This document shows positions 49,210 through 60,420 of a stretch of DNA of 64,000 nt, one piece after another (position 1 is the stretch's first letter; every line of letters starts with the position of its first letter). Made by a program: the position numbers and the translations under genes. The notes under the pieces were generated by a model. It was given only the letters and a program-made list of their open reading frames with translations. It was not told the origin of the DNA and made no database searches. Origin of the DNA: Callaeas wilsoni (lineage: Eukaryota > Chordata > Aves > Passeriformes > Callaeidae); contig VWPU01002070.1 of NCBI GenBank assembly GCA_013398955.1, positions 62,001 to 126,000 on the forward strand, written 5' to 3'.

Positions 49210-52200
49210 CCCTGTGAAGAGGAACATTGTTTCTGTTCAGACAGGTCTGACTCTTGCCTTACTTTCATGCTTCCTTGCTATGGAAATTGAGAGTCAGTTG
49301 AAAAGCCTGATAAGTAACACATGTCCAAGAGTGCTTTTAAATTATTTTTATGCTTTCCTAGGCAAACAGTTCTTCTTTCAACACTCTGGTTGCTCATTGA
49401 GAACTACATTCATGGGTATCTGAATACAGACACCTACATATGACAAAGAGTGTTCAGGTAAAAAGCTTGAGATGACACAAGATTCAGCTTAGACTTGACA
49501 GGCTTGGAATGGGTAGTGACATAACAGATGAAACATTTGAATGTGCTTGAAACTGACACACAAAGAATTATCATTGCCCATGCTTTGGCATTGTCATCCA
49601 TAATTATCATGGATTCACAGTAGCAATGATGTGAGTTTCTTCCAGTGTAAGAGAATTTGCCCAGCTTGTGCTACCACCTGCACTACCGTAAGCATTTGAG
49701 ACTAGTAATCCCACTTCACAGACAAAGTGGATTGTTTTTGTTATGCCTTTCTGTTTTATTTCAGTAAGTTATTTAAATATACAGTGCAAATGGGAGAATG
49801 AGTTTATAGCCTTGTAGTTATTTTTTTTTCAGACAGGATCTGGGCATTGCTCCAATTAATATTTGATTTATTTTCTGCAAAGCATACGCTTTTAGCAGAA
49901 GAGTGTGAAAGAGACCTTCTCTATATAGACATTAGCTTACAGGGGTTAAAGCATCTGTCAAATGAGATACTTAGATAGAAATCCTCATTCAGGCAAAGGA
50001 ATAAAAATTTCAACATGAATATCTTTCATCCTGAATCTCAAGATTGCTGACTAGAGAGTCAGACAGACTCCATCAATGTCTCCATTTTCTTACACAAAAA
50101 AAAAAAGAAGGTCACACTGAAATATGCAAAGACACATCTATACATATATAAAATGGCACCTAGCTGTAGCTCAAGTCTTCTGAATTTCCTCTCAACTACC
50201 CTAGGTTGCTTCATAATTCACTACGGATTTTGTGGTTTGGGTTCTCAGGAGTTTGAATTGTAACATACAGTGTGCATGGAGCAAGGTATAACAATACGGT
50301 AGGTAGCAGGATTTCTAAGTATTAGTCACTCTAATATCAAAATCCTTTTGTGCGTTTAGCCCAAAGGATTATTCTCATATTTAAGAGGTACAGACTCATG
50401 AAGGATGGATCCAGCTGAATATCTTAAAGGATTTAAATAACTACTGTTTATAAAAGTGGGCAAAGTGAATTCAAATTCCATCAATTTCTGCTAACTTCTT
50501 AATGTGCCAAGGCGGTATATTTTTGTGTTATGCAAATGTCAAAGCCAAGATCTTTTTCTGGAATCTATGTTTTCTTACAGTCTTATATAGCATGCATAAG
50601 AAGCAATGTTGTGATGAGGTACTTTATGGCAGGGTAAAACACATTTTCAGCAGAAAACTTACAGAGAGCATGATGTTTCTAGTAGGGGAAAGTTCCATAT
50701 AATATGAGTTCGATGTGATGCATTTTAATCTCAATAAAACAAAATTAGTAATCTTTTCTCCAGTATTTGATAGCATTTTGCTCACTTGAGACCTATGCAT
50801 GGCCTAAACTCTTTTTTTTCTCCCAACTTTAATATAGTATTTGGTAACTACTGCTCTCTTCCAGTCTTTGTCTTAGTACCCTAAGATCCCTTGTAAGTAT
50901 TCCTCCATGTTGGCTTCCTTTTGGATTGAAAGCTGCCATTTCTCCATTATAAAAATATTTCAATATGCATACAGTATCTCTCATCCAGTAATACCAATAA
51001 TTACTTTGGAAGGGAAGTTTACTTATGGCTACAACTATAGTTTAACAGCACACTAAGGCATCTTCTGGACCTATGGAAAATTAATCTTCTCTGTGTTTGC
51101 AATGTTATAATCTTCAATCCCATCACTGTAGAAGAAACTAGAATTATGCAGGCAGGAGCTAGATCATATAAGTATGCATATATATGTGTATATTCATAAA
51201 CAATGTTGTGGACAGGTATATATAATATGCATACTACATTAGCCTCAAATATACTGGCTCTTTTCCGAACCCACAGACGAATACTTTAGTATAAAAGGAA
51301 CAGGAGTTCTCTTTATTTACAGTCGTTAGTAGGTTGAAGACTAAGTACATATATATGGATAATTTTCCACAAGTTTCAGTACTTTTAAGGTCAGTCTAGC
51401 AAATAAAACACAATGGGGAGAGAAGTGAGATTAAACACTACCAATCATTATATAACTTCCCCAAAAGCCTAGAACATATCTTGAGCAATTTAAGTAATTA
51501 GATTGCATACCATACATATATACATATATAATATAAATTCTAGTTAATGATAATGGAAAGAAAAAAGGAAATGCCAAATATTTGATGATTACTTTTCATT
51601 AGCTTTATTTTTCCTCTTGCAAGTAGCAAAACTGAATTCTGAGGATGAAGTATTAATGTAAGATAAATGCAGCTGGCATTAAATTAATATATATATATTC
51701 AATTCAATTTTAATAATGATTCATCACATTTTGACAACTTCTCACAAAAGCTAAGTGCCAGCATCCTAGCACAAAATGGAGAGAGAAACTGTTGCTTTCT
51801 AGATAATAGCTACAAATAAAAAGACTGATGTGAATGTAACAAACCCTATTTCTTCAAATCTAAAATGTCCTTTTGGTACAAGAAGGTTATGTTAAGGCAG
51901 TCATAATATTTTGATAGTTACTACTTAGGAATGTCTTGCTCAGTGTACTTGTAGATTCATCCAAATGGCTTTTAAGTCACCGAGGAAAGGCCATTTATTT
52001 CTGCCTTGACAGTTGAATCTGACAGTGGATGCTTGCTTTGTTGTGCCTTAAAGTACAACACGAAATACAGGGACACAAAACATTGTACAGGCATCAACAG
52101 AGTGTTAATTTGTACTACAAACCCTCTGCCTGCGCAAGAAGATCAGTATTCACTCCGTTCAATAAAAGTGTAGTTTTCTTCATATGCTCCTGTCCAAACT

Positions 52201-52227
52201 CCTTGATCTTCCTTCTTTCTTTCTTTT

Positions 52228-52318
52228 CTAAAAAAATAAAACCAAAAAAAGACTCCACCAAACCAACCAACAAAACAAAAATAATAATAAAAAAAGAAAA
52301 CAAACAAAGGAAAAAACC
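52228..52318. repeat. A/C-rich low-complexity tract
   Basis: A-rich sequence with CC and CAA units and an AATAATAATAA core. The minus-strand frames of 62-81 codons over it are phenylalanine-rich composition artefacts. Confidence 0.75.
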
Positions 52319-52743
52319 TCACATAAAATAAGTGATCTGTGAAAGGGACTGTCCATTCCAAAGCTGTACATGAATAAACATTTTTGCAGATTTATTTCCT
52401 GGCTTCTAGCCCTTACTGTGTAATATTCCTTTATGGTGTGATCATGAAGACTTGTGAAACAGCTTCTCTGCAATACTTCAAAGAGCTAGAATCTGTGTGG
52501 CCCACTTCTATGTTTCCTCAAATTATTGGCCGTGGATTTGCCATGACTTACTACCAGAGAGAAACTGGCCTCAAATCTAAAGCACTGCATTAGTATGTAG
52601 CCTATATAGTCCCACGGGACTCTGAGTGTTAATGTGTCAGCCACAGGGAAGAACACTTAGAGATCCTTAGGAGCATTTATTCACAGAACTCTTATTTCTG
52701 TGGATTTAAGCATGAATTAATATATTTTCAAAATGAAGAGATT

Positions 52744-52766
52744 AAAAAAAAAAAAAAAAAAAAAAA
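52744..52766. repeat. Run of 23 A
   Basis: An uninterrupted A23 run. No processed gene copy or retroelement body is recognisable upstream on the plus strand, so it is not called a retroinsertion tail. Confidence 0.85.
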
Positions 52767-53337
52767 GGTGATAAAAGTTTCCCAAATCCTCATCTGAACA
52801 TGCCAGGAATCAAGGTACAAAAAAGGACCTGAGCAGAAAAAAGGGTTATCATGGCATTTTATATTTACACATGAAAAAATCATAGCACTGCAAGCCAGAA
52901 ATTTTACTTGTTAATTCAGATGAAACCTGACAGCTCAGTGAAAACCCAAAGATGCATAAATACTCCAAGATCAATACCTAAATCCATTACAGAGAGTTCA
53001 CAGAACTGCAGCTCAGCAGAGAGCTTTCTGTGTTCCCACACCTGCACAGCTTCTTGTCTCATGGATCATGCCAGCTTCAATATTGACTGCCTGCCTCTTC
53101 CTCTTCAGGGAACACCCTCCCTTTCACTAAAATGCACCGTAGGAACACCATAAAGTCAACATCCAGCTGCTGCAAAGAGAAGGGGTCCATCCTCTTACTG
53201 TGCCTGTTCCCTTCACCACAAATTGAGGATGAAACTTTGGGCAGCATGAAAAGAATTTGCTCATGTGAAAGTTATAGAAACTTTGCAGAGAAAACTTAAT
53301 AAATGGATTAAGCTTATACAAGGAAAGGCTTGGCAAA

Positions 53338-53428
53338 AGAGATGGTGGTGTTCAGTCATAGGTTGGATTCAACGAGCTCAGTGGTCTTTCCCAACCTAAT
53401 TGATTCTGGATGATTCTGTGATCTCTGC
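53338..53428 (+). mobile_element. CR1 LINE, 3' tail fragment
   Basis: The last ~90 bases of a CR1 copy on the plus strand: GGTGGTGTTCAGTCATAGG near 53344, GTTGGATTCAACGAGCTCAG near 53362, GTGGTCTTTCCCAACCTAAT at 53381, then two diverged tail octamers (GATTCTGG, GATTCTGTG) at 53402-53420. The AACCTAATTGATTCTG ending marks a different CR1 subfamily from the copies ending in AACCCAAGCC at 2.4 kb. The 5' boundary is uncertain and may reach upstream to about 53315. Confidence 0.9.
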
Positions 53429-54754
53429 ATGGTGCTTGAGGTACCTCAAGTCTGATAGGCTTTATCAGGTCATGCTCAACATCACCTTAGTGCTCTTACA
53501 AGGACATGTGTATCTGGGTGTGCTGCAAATCTGTGTCTGTGAAATTTTCTATCTGTGAAGGCATGTCCTGAATTTTTCTCCCAGTTCTTTCAACTTAACA
53601 ACTCTTTGATACAGAGGCAACAAGTCAGAAAAAAAAAAAATCCTGTACTTTGGAAAAGTTTGGATATATATCTAGAATTTTTACCCTGAAGCAGAACATT
53701 TGTAATGTTCTGTTAACAGCCTTGGGTGAGCAAGTCAAGGTGTCTTCTGATCCAGAGGTGCAAACATATGTTTACAGTTCAAATTTACTATGCGTGGAAC
53801 TTACACGCAAACAAATCCTATTTACTTATTGATTCTTTAAAAACTGAATCTTTGTCTTCTGGAAATGATCCAGTTCCATATAAGGCATAATGCAAGGGAA
53901 TAACAAATAAACAAACAAAAGACCTCCAAACTAACAGGCTATTCTAGTATTTTTTTGTCCTAAAAGAAACAGCTTAGACATTTTAGGAATGGGATACCAG
54001 GCCTCCAGCACAAGAGTGCAATGGGCAAATGCCAGACCTGCACTAACAAAACCTGAATGAAATAAGTCTGTGACTAACCAAACAAAATACATTAAGCACT
54101 TCTCAGAACTGAAAGTCACTTTTTAAACACACCTGGAGAAAAAGACCATTTTTTTTTTCTGAAGAGCTAAATGGTCCATTGTTATTATGCTGCTTTTTTT
54201 TCCTTTGTTTTCAGTCCCTCAATTACATTCATAACTACATAAAATAATGATACAATGTAGTAAAGCCGATAGTTTGAACCTTGGTATTCATATACTAATC
54301 TTTGGAAGGAAATCTTTTTTTTTTTGGCACATAAATACTAGACTCTGTCATTCGTGCCCCACATTACATTTTGGTGAACAGAAGCAGTGTCCTGCAAATA
54401 CATAACCACACCATGGACTTTTTTCTTAGGGATGTTTAGTGGATGCAGAACTCTCATGTTCTCTTTAGCACTGCCCTGGGCCTACTGTAGCCTTTCAACA
54501 GACCTGGAACATATTAGCAGAACAAAGGGAGAACAGGATACCACTGCCTGCCATGGTATCTGTGTATGTACACCACAGAACTCTTAACCACCAAATAAAT
54601 ATTCAAACAGAAAGGGTAAAGTTCAGCACCGTGTGGTGAACGTCTGAACTAATGGAAGACATTAACCTAAAGAGCACAGAAGCTTCTGAGGTTTTTCCCC
54701 TCCAGAAACACTGCACATACTACAGCAACAGTGGAAGTAGCCCATAAATTTAGC
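53429..54754. other. Unique AT-rich non-coding DNA
   Basis: No gene or transposon is seen. The sequence has T-rich runs of 9-11 bases near 54151 and 54315 and no open frame above 70 codons. Confidence 0.55.
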
Positions 54755-54843
54755 AGATAGATATATAGATAGATATAGATTAGATATAGATATAGATATA
54801 GATATAGATATAGATATAGATATAGATATAGATAGAGAGAGAG

Positions 54844-54909
<66 letters not shown>
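54755..54909. repeat. Compound GATATA / GA / GATA microsatellite
   Basis: About 155 bases in three phases: irregular AGATAGATATAT units to about 54785, about nine GATATA hexamers, a short (GA)n bridge near 54832-54846, then about fifteen GATA tetramers to 54909. Read on the minus strand it gives the isoleucine/tyrosine/leucine/serine-rich translation seen there, which is not a protein. GATA arrays of this length are usually length-polymorphic. Confidence 0.97.
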
Positions 54910-56084
54910 AGAGAACTGGGTTCTGGGACCACAGTTCTAGGCCTTATCTCATTATGCTGTGCTAGCATTGCCATCCGGCTGATTTTCAACTGGACTGGCT
55001 GCTTTGCTGTGAGTGAGCCATTTGGCAATACACAGGAGCAAGTTAATCTAAGCATGTTCAGCAGCTACAGGTCTTAAGGCGGCTGGTTCTTTTGGACATC
55101 AAAGGTAGTAGTGCTAATTTGGCCTAGGAATAAAACATACATGAAAGAGTTTGGTAATATTCTTTGTATATTTACATTTTGTGGGGGAAATTTGTTTATT
55201 CTCTCATTACATTCTGAATTCAGTTTCTGGGAGAAAGGCAAGGATATCAAAACCACATAGGTCTTCCAAACTCACCAGTTGCACTGTTTTGCATGTTCTT
55301 GGAACACAAAGGTCTAATTCCGCTCTCTTTTTGCTGACTTAAACAAGAATAGAAATAAGGCCTAGGATCACAGTTTCCTTGTTGGCTTTTTTCTCATTTT
55401 TTACATTTGAGCTCAATTCGAGATAAACTTTGCCCTCTGGGGAAGCAATTACAGATAATACTAAAATCAACATAAATTAAAACCTGAACATATTTACAAT
55501 GTCACCAGTTTATGAATTATGCTCACCGTGTGAAATGTTTTTTCTACTTAGTTTTGGAAGGGTCACTGCTATGTATATGCTTCTATGTATAAAGAGAAAT
55601 AACAATACATCAAACAGAATCACTCTTCTTTGTAGAGTGATTTTTTATCTATACAGTACTGGTAATGAATAACATCAGTCAGGAAATAAGTTTTCTTGGC
55701 ACCCAATTTTCCTCAATCTTTGGATCCATTAGTGAAATGTTATTACATGCATCCTGTCTTTTTTTCTTAAGAAAGAACAAAATCATTTAATACCCATAGT
55801 AATATTTAAGCTTTGGAATAAATCTGCAAAACAACACAAAAGGAAAAATCACACATTAAGGAACCACTTTTTTAAAATCTAAAGAAATTAACACATGAAG
55901 CAAATAAATAGACCTTCTTTATGTGGATGAAATTTCTTTTCCTAAAGTGAACAAAACATATTAAGAAGAAAAAAATAAAGAAGAAGAAAGAGGTAGAAAT
56001 GCTTCATACTTTAAAAAAAACATTTTCCTATGACTGAAAAACTAGGACAGTGAACATGGGAAATCGAAGAATAGTAGAAAGCAG
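54910..56084. other. Unique AT-rich non-coding DNA
   Basis: No gene is seen. A perfect 9-base inverted repeat with a 7-base loop lies at 55618-55642 (AATCACTCT with AGAGTGATT). Confidence 0.55.
55618..55642. repeat. Perfect 9-bp hairpin
   Basis: AATCACTCT and AGAGTGATT pair without mismatch around a 7-base loop. It is followed on the plus strand by a run of six T (first two within the arm), which looks like an intrinsic terminator but has no such role expected in bird DNA. Confidence 0.7.
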
Positions 56085-56240
56085 ATATGGAAAAGATCTG
56101 GAGGTCATTCTTACTCATCCCAAGTGCAAGATAGTTCCCTAAAGTATGCTTCTGAGAGTTCAGTCCAGTCTGATTTTAAATGGACCAGCTGATACCATTT
56201 TTACAACTCTCTAAGAAGAGTATTCCACTGTTAAATAAAC
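56085..56240 (-). mobile_element. Ancient CR1/L3-like LINE relic
   Basis: On the plus strand the order of blocks matches the reverse complement of an old L3/CR1 3' region: AAGATCTGGAGGTCATTC near 56093, CTCATCCCAAGTGCA near 56115, GTTCAGTCCAGTCTGATTTT near 56158, an eroded block around 56180-56215, and AGAGTATTCCACTG near 56217. The usual text in this family pairs a GGTCAT-CTAGTCC motif with a later AGCCTGTTTTTAAATATCTC motif and an ATTCCACA motif, which is the same layout. Identity is low, as expected for an element older than modern birds. Boundaries are approximate. Confidence 0.55.
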
Positions 56241-56859
56241 CCGCTTGTGAGTCTCAGGCATAGAAGTTATTCAGACATTAGAATTAAAACTAGAGGCAAA
56301 GGGAAAATAAGCTGAATAAAATTTTATGCCTAGTTTTGGTTTGCCATCCAGATTTGATTAGAGTTAAGAAAACATAATGAATGTACATGCAAGCTCTCAG
56401 CAGGATGCCTGGCAAGACCTAATTGGGGTTTCAGGGCTGAAGCAAGATCGTCCTATCAAGGAGTGTAAATTTTGAAAAAAATTGGATTTATATGTAAATA
56501 TTTCTGAGAACATTTTCATATATTTATACATCCTTAGTCCCAAGAAAGAGGGTGTGCGACAGTAGCTCATCTCTCCCACAGAAGTCCAGAGACCTAATTT
56601 TTTTATCCCATGAGAAAAATAAAGGTGTGTCTTTCCCTTGGGTTAGGTAACATATAATCATTATGATACGAAATCAATTTGTAATTAAGTTTAATTGGTT
56701 CACAGCTTTAAGATAAATTCATTGCATACAGTAAATTCTAAGTTTCAGTTATAACTTGTTGCCTTAATACTTGAAAGCCCAGACCTTTTCCAGTGTTTTA
56801 TGCAAGTCCACTCAAGATACAACACTTTTTTTCTGGAGAAGTGAGTCCCAAATTTGTGG
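56241..56859. other. Unique AT-rich non-coding DNA
   Basis: Nothing beyond ordinary AT-rich sequence is seen. Confidence 0.55.
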
Positions 56860-57560
56860 CTCAGGGATGTTAGCAGCAAAAGCAGAGTTCTTGAACATCT
56901 CTCTCACCAGCCTGGGTAGGGAGTGTGCCTCAGTGTGCTCCCACTTTTGTGACTGTCAGTTTGTGGAGGCAAAGGAATAATCTGATCATAGCAGACATGG
57001 CACTCACCCAGCTAGAGGATATGAAGGATTGAGGTGGTCAGGAAATCATGGGAAAATCTGTGGTAAAGCAACCAATGCCACACACCTGCCTCCTTAGGGA
57101 CAGGAGGCTGGGCAGGAGACTGTCATAGGGTCTGGACTTCCCAGACTGTGTGCCTTGCCTGTGTGGAGCACATAAGTGAAGGCTGAATCTTTCCAGATGC
57201 TTCAGACAGGCTGGGCACTCTGAATGCTTGCCAGGAGTGGCAATACTTGTGGCAGTCCCACACTAACAAGCTGCAAAGGAAAGATCCCAAGGAGGGAGAA
57301 GTGAGGCCATCACAGACATTTCCCCCTGCCAGGGAGTAGCCAGGGTGATGCTATCCCACAGGTAGGAACTGGAGAGAACCCCTCAGCTGAGATCTTCCAA
57401 AAAGAGGACCAAGGAGTCTCCTCTAGAGCTTTCCCAGCTTCTTCTTGAAAACCTCTCAAGCCAGCCTAGGCTTAGCTGGTGCTACTCCCTTGTCTGGATC
57501 CAGCCAGGAGCAGCCAGCTCAAATCCCACCCTGTGGGCTGTGGGTTCCCCCATAGAAACA
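56860..57560. other. GC-elevated segment, unclassified
   Basis: About 700 bases with higher GC than the flanks but few CpG. A pyrimidine-AG followed at once by a GTAGGAACT donor-like sequence occurs at about 57355-57370, but no open frame continues through the segment, so no coding exon is supported. It could be a CpG-decayed old transposon (for example an LTR or the 5' part of a CR1), or an exon of a long non-coding RNA. The two cannot be told apart from the sequence alone. Confidence 0.4.
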
Positions 57561-58890
57561 TCCTCCTCTTACACCCTTACCTAACAAAAAAGGCACAGTG
57601 AAAAATACAGCATCTCGAGGCTGTTTTCTCCCATTCTCAAGGAATCATCCATCAGCTGTTTGGACAACAGAATAATTGTCTGCATCACAGTTGTAAGGCT
57701 GTACGTCTGGCCCAGAATACCAGTCTATTTTGTCTTTAGCATGTTTCTAGTTTGTCAGTGAAGACTGGTCTTACTCACAAGGGGGGAAAGCTATTTTTGT
57801 GCTGTTGCCAAGATACTACTGGCACTAGCAGACTGATCAGATAGCAGCTGTCAATAGCTGTGACAAACTAACACAATGATTCAAACAAGGGAATTTAAAT
57901 GATGTATAACTGACATACCTCCCATGTGCAAATCTTCTGCTCCCATCTGGAAAGTTAGGTAAGCCAGTTCCATTTCTTCAGAAAGCTCTCCATGACACTG
58001 AATATCATGAGAGTTGGCTGGATCAGGGAGCAACCTAGAGCTATCATTCACAAACCCCATCACAGAACCTGTACCTCACTTCCAGCATAGAAGTGTTCAA
58101 CACAGCTTAAAGGCCACTATAAAATTGGGTTCAAGGAACACTATACTGCTACAGAGACTGATGGTACAAACAAGTTAAAATTGAAAGGTTCTGAGAGCAT
58201 GAGTGCAGAAACACAGAAGGGGTAGTAGTCACGTCTAATGTAAACTACTTTCAGGCAAAGCTTAACAAACACAGCTCAGAAACATTTCACAACAGCAAGA
58301 TTCCTTACCTTTATTGCCAGCTCTTTAACAGTAAAATCAAATAACGCCTTAAGCTTTCTTCATAATTTCTTCTAGAATAGCAATTTTCAGTATAAAGTGT
58401 TGCACTTTAAAATGTGTCCGATTTAAAAGGATATAGTTTGAAAAAGAAGTCTGGATTTGCTTGATCTGTGCACAGAAGCTGAAGAATGAGCATTGGACAA
58501 ATAATGCAATTTACATTCAGTAATGAAAATGTTTTTAACAGAATGTGTACACACTTTGCATTTATATGTCTGTAGCTTGGCATATACAGCATAAAGAAAT
58601 AATTTACCAATGATACTAGCTGTTACATTAGGGATTCTGTGCCCACATAAAAATGTAAAATGTGTCTTCTGATTGTGAGCTGTATGCACTTAAAATGTAA
58701 AATCTCTGCCCAATAAAATTTCTTCAAAGTCACCTTGTAAAATGGAACATACGAAATAGCACTAAATGCTACATGGGTGGATTTTTAAACAGATTTTTTT
58801 TTTTTAATCTAGGTATAATGAGTGCTATATTTTGAAAACACAGTCACAAAAAGTGGAGTTCTGTTTTTCTATGTGTATGTATATAAGCCT

Positions 58891-58915
58891 CTGTGTGTAT
58901 ATATATATATATATG
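58891..58915. repeat. (TG)n-(TA)n dinucleotide run
   Basis: Four GT units pass into about eight TA units. Confidence 0.8.
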
Positions 58916-59049
58916 TACATATGCAAACAGAGACCCACAAATCTATAGAATCATGTAATAGACAACATTAGGATCAGTACAATACTATTTCTGAAATTTT
59001 TATCTTTTACCTTCCTATAAGGCTATAGATGATAGTAAATAAGACATGA

Positions 59050-59111
59050 TTCCTGTATTTTGTACAGGAATTGTATTTTGTACATTTTTGACACTGTATT
59101 ATCAGTGTCAA
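59050..59111. repeat. Two adjacent perfect hairpins with an internal direct repeat
   Basis: TTCCTGTA (59050-59057) pairs with TACAGGAA (59063-59070) around TTTTG. TTGACACTG (59088-59096) pairs with CAGTGTCAA (59103-59111) around a 6-base loop. The 12-base sequence TGTATTTTGTAC occurs at 59054-59065 and 59072-59083. All stems are perfect. Confidence 0.75.
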
Positions 59112-59494
59112 GGGAAAGGATACAGTATAAGCAATGGAGAATACATAGAATTTGGCTCACAAAACACCACTGTAAAATGCTGCAAAGTGACCTAAACAAG
59201 GATCCTGAATGTCTCTGGGATGACAGTAACATTTGAATCAAGTACTGCAGTTGAGAAACACTCTTCCATCAAGTGGAGAGTCCCTTAGACAAATCTAGAT
59301 TTGGAAGGTTCTGAAGTTTCCAAAAAGTTCAAAACTATTCAGCTGCTTCTTCATTTCCATGCCAGTTCTAAAGACAGGCCAAAATTCTTGGGTAAAAACT
59401 TTAAATATTTGATTCATGCAGAGCTTTCCTTTAGGATGACTTTTCAGCTATATCATCTCTTCTAGCTAATAAAACTAGGGTAAAGATACATTAT

Positions 59495-60420
59495 TATATT
59501 GGGTTTACATGATAAGGTTTTGGAAGGGGGGAGACTGCAGGGGTGGATCCCATGAGAAGGCACTTGGAGCTGCCTCCATGTCCAACAGAGTCAGTTTCAA
59601 CCTACTCCAGGATGGACTTGCCACTGGCCAAAGCCAGGCCAAGGCTGAGCCCACTGGTAGCACTTCTGCCATAACATATTCCAGAAAGAGTAAAAATTGC
59701 TGCAGAGCAGCTGGGAGAGAAGAATGAGAAAATGTGAGTGAAACAGCCCTGCAGACACTGAGCTCAGTGCAGAAGGAGAGGGAGGAGGTGCTCCAGGTCC
59801 CAGGGCAAAGATTCCCCTGCAGCCACTGGTGCAGACCATGGTGAATCAGGCTGACCCCTGCTGCCCATGGAGATCCACTGTGGAGCAGAGATCCACCTGC
59901 AGCCCGTGAAGGACCCCACACCAGAACAGCTGAATGTTTCCTGAAAGAAGATACCACCTCTGAAGACCCCACTCAGGAGAAGACTAATGGCAGGAACTGG
60001 GTCCAATGAGGAAAAGCCAACACAGGGGTACGTTTTCTGGCAGGACCTGTGATCCAATGGAAGACTTGCAGTGAAGCAGTCCATCCCTGAAGGACTGCCA
60101 CCTGTGGAAAGGACCCACGCTGCAGCAGGTCTTGAAGGTGTGTATCCCATGAGGAAACCCCATGCTGAGACACGGCAGATATTTTTAATTTTGTCCTTAT
60201 CTCTCACTATCCTAGTCTGTTACAATCAATTGGCAATAAATTGAATTATTTCCCCAAGTTGAGTTTGTTTTGCCTGTGATTGAAATTAGTAAGTGATATC
60301 CCTGTCATTATGTCAAGCTTCAAGCATTTCATCATGTTTTCTGCCCTTTCCTATTGAGAAAGGGGAATGATAGAATGGGTTGGTAGGTACCTGGCAGCCA
60401 GTCAAGGTCATCCCACCACA
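59495..60420 (+). mobile_element. Solo LTR of an avian ERVL-type endogenous retrovirus
   Basis: About 926 bases of GC-richer sequence match, block by block, the LTR family I recall from songbird ERVL elements. It starts near the TTGGGTTTACATGATAAGG block (59499), then an ACTGCAGGGGTGGATCCCAT block near 59533, CCACTGGCCAAAGCCAGGCC near 59621, and a degenerate ATAACATATT promoter-like region at 59671. A poly(A) signal AATAAA lies at 60235-60240, followed by the TGAGTTTGTTTTGCCTGTGA block near 60259. It ends with GGTACCTGGCAGCCAGTCAA and a terminal CCCACCACA at 60420. Flanking pentamers ATTAT (59490-59494) and ACTAT (60421-60425) agree at four of five bases, fitting a worn 5-bp target duplication. 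No gag, pol or env and no second LTR are present, so it is a recombined solo LTR. The usual TG start has decayed to TA. CpG are few. Overlapping frames up to 155 codons on the minus strand are not genes. Confidence 0.88.
60235..60240 (+). promoter_or_regulatory. LTR polyadenylation signal AATAAA
   Basis: A canonical AATAAA lies inside the LTR about 185 bases from its 3' end, followed within about 20 bases by a T/G-rich stretch (GTTTGTTTTG near 60263), as expected of the R-U5 part of an LTR. Whether it is still used is unknown. Confidence 0.6.

Larger units (their letters stand above)
45651..53337. other. Unique AT-rich non-coding DNA, about 7.7 kb
   Basis: No gene is supported. Low-complexity pieces are a C/A-rich tract at about 46070-46175, an (ATGTGC)3 run at 46751-46770, a G/T-rich tract at about 46955-47036, an A/C-rich tract at about 52228-52318, and a 23-A run at 52744-52766. 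A 140-codon plus-strand frame (49001-49423) shows no recognisable domain. A perfect 9-base hairpin lies at 49183-49209. The segment near 48.33-48.68 kb has the texture of a conserved non-coding element. Confidence 0.5.
57561..59494. other. Unique AT-rich non-coding DNA, about 1.9 kb
   Basis: No gene is seen. A (TG)n-(TA)n run lies at about 58891-58915, and two adjacent hairpins at 59050-59111. Confidence 0.55.

Noticed and set aside
54780..55055. Frame with a repeated Ser-Ile-Tyr-Leu pattern
   Set aside because: This is the minus-strand reading of the GATA microsatellite.
55618..55646. Bacterial-style intrinsic terminator (hairpin plus T run)
   Set aside because: The CR1 and ERVL content shows avian DNA, so rho-independent termination does not apply, and no gene lies upstream.
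58940..58980. Possible CR1 tail (ATAGAATCATGTAATAG)
   Set aside because: The octamer-like match is short and the next 60 bases do not follow the CR1 order.
59505..60207. Open frames of 155 and 147 codons on the minus strand
   Set aside because: They lie inside the LTR, antisense to it, and overlap each other and plus-strand frames. GC-rich LTR DNA has few stops, and no domain is visible.
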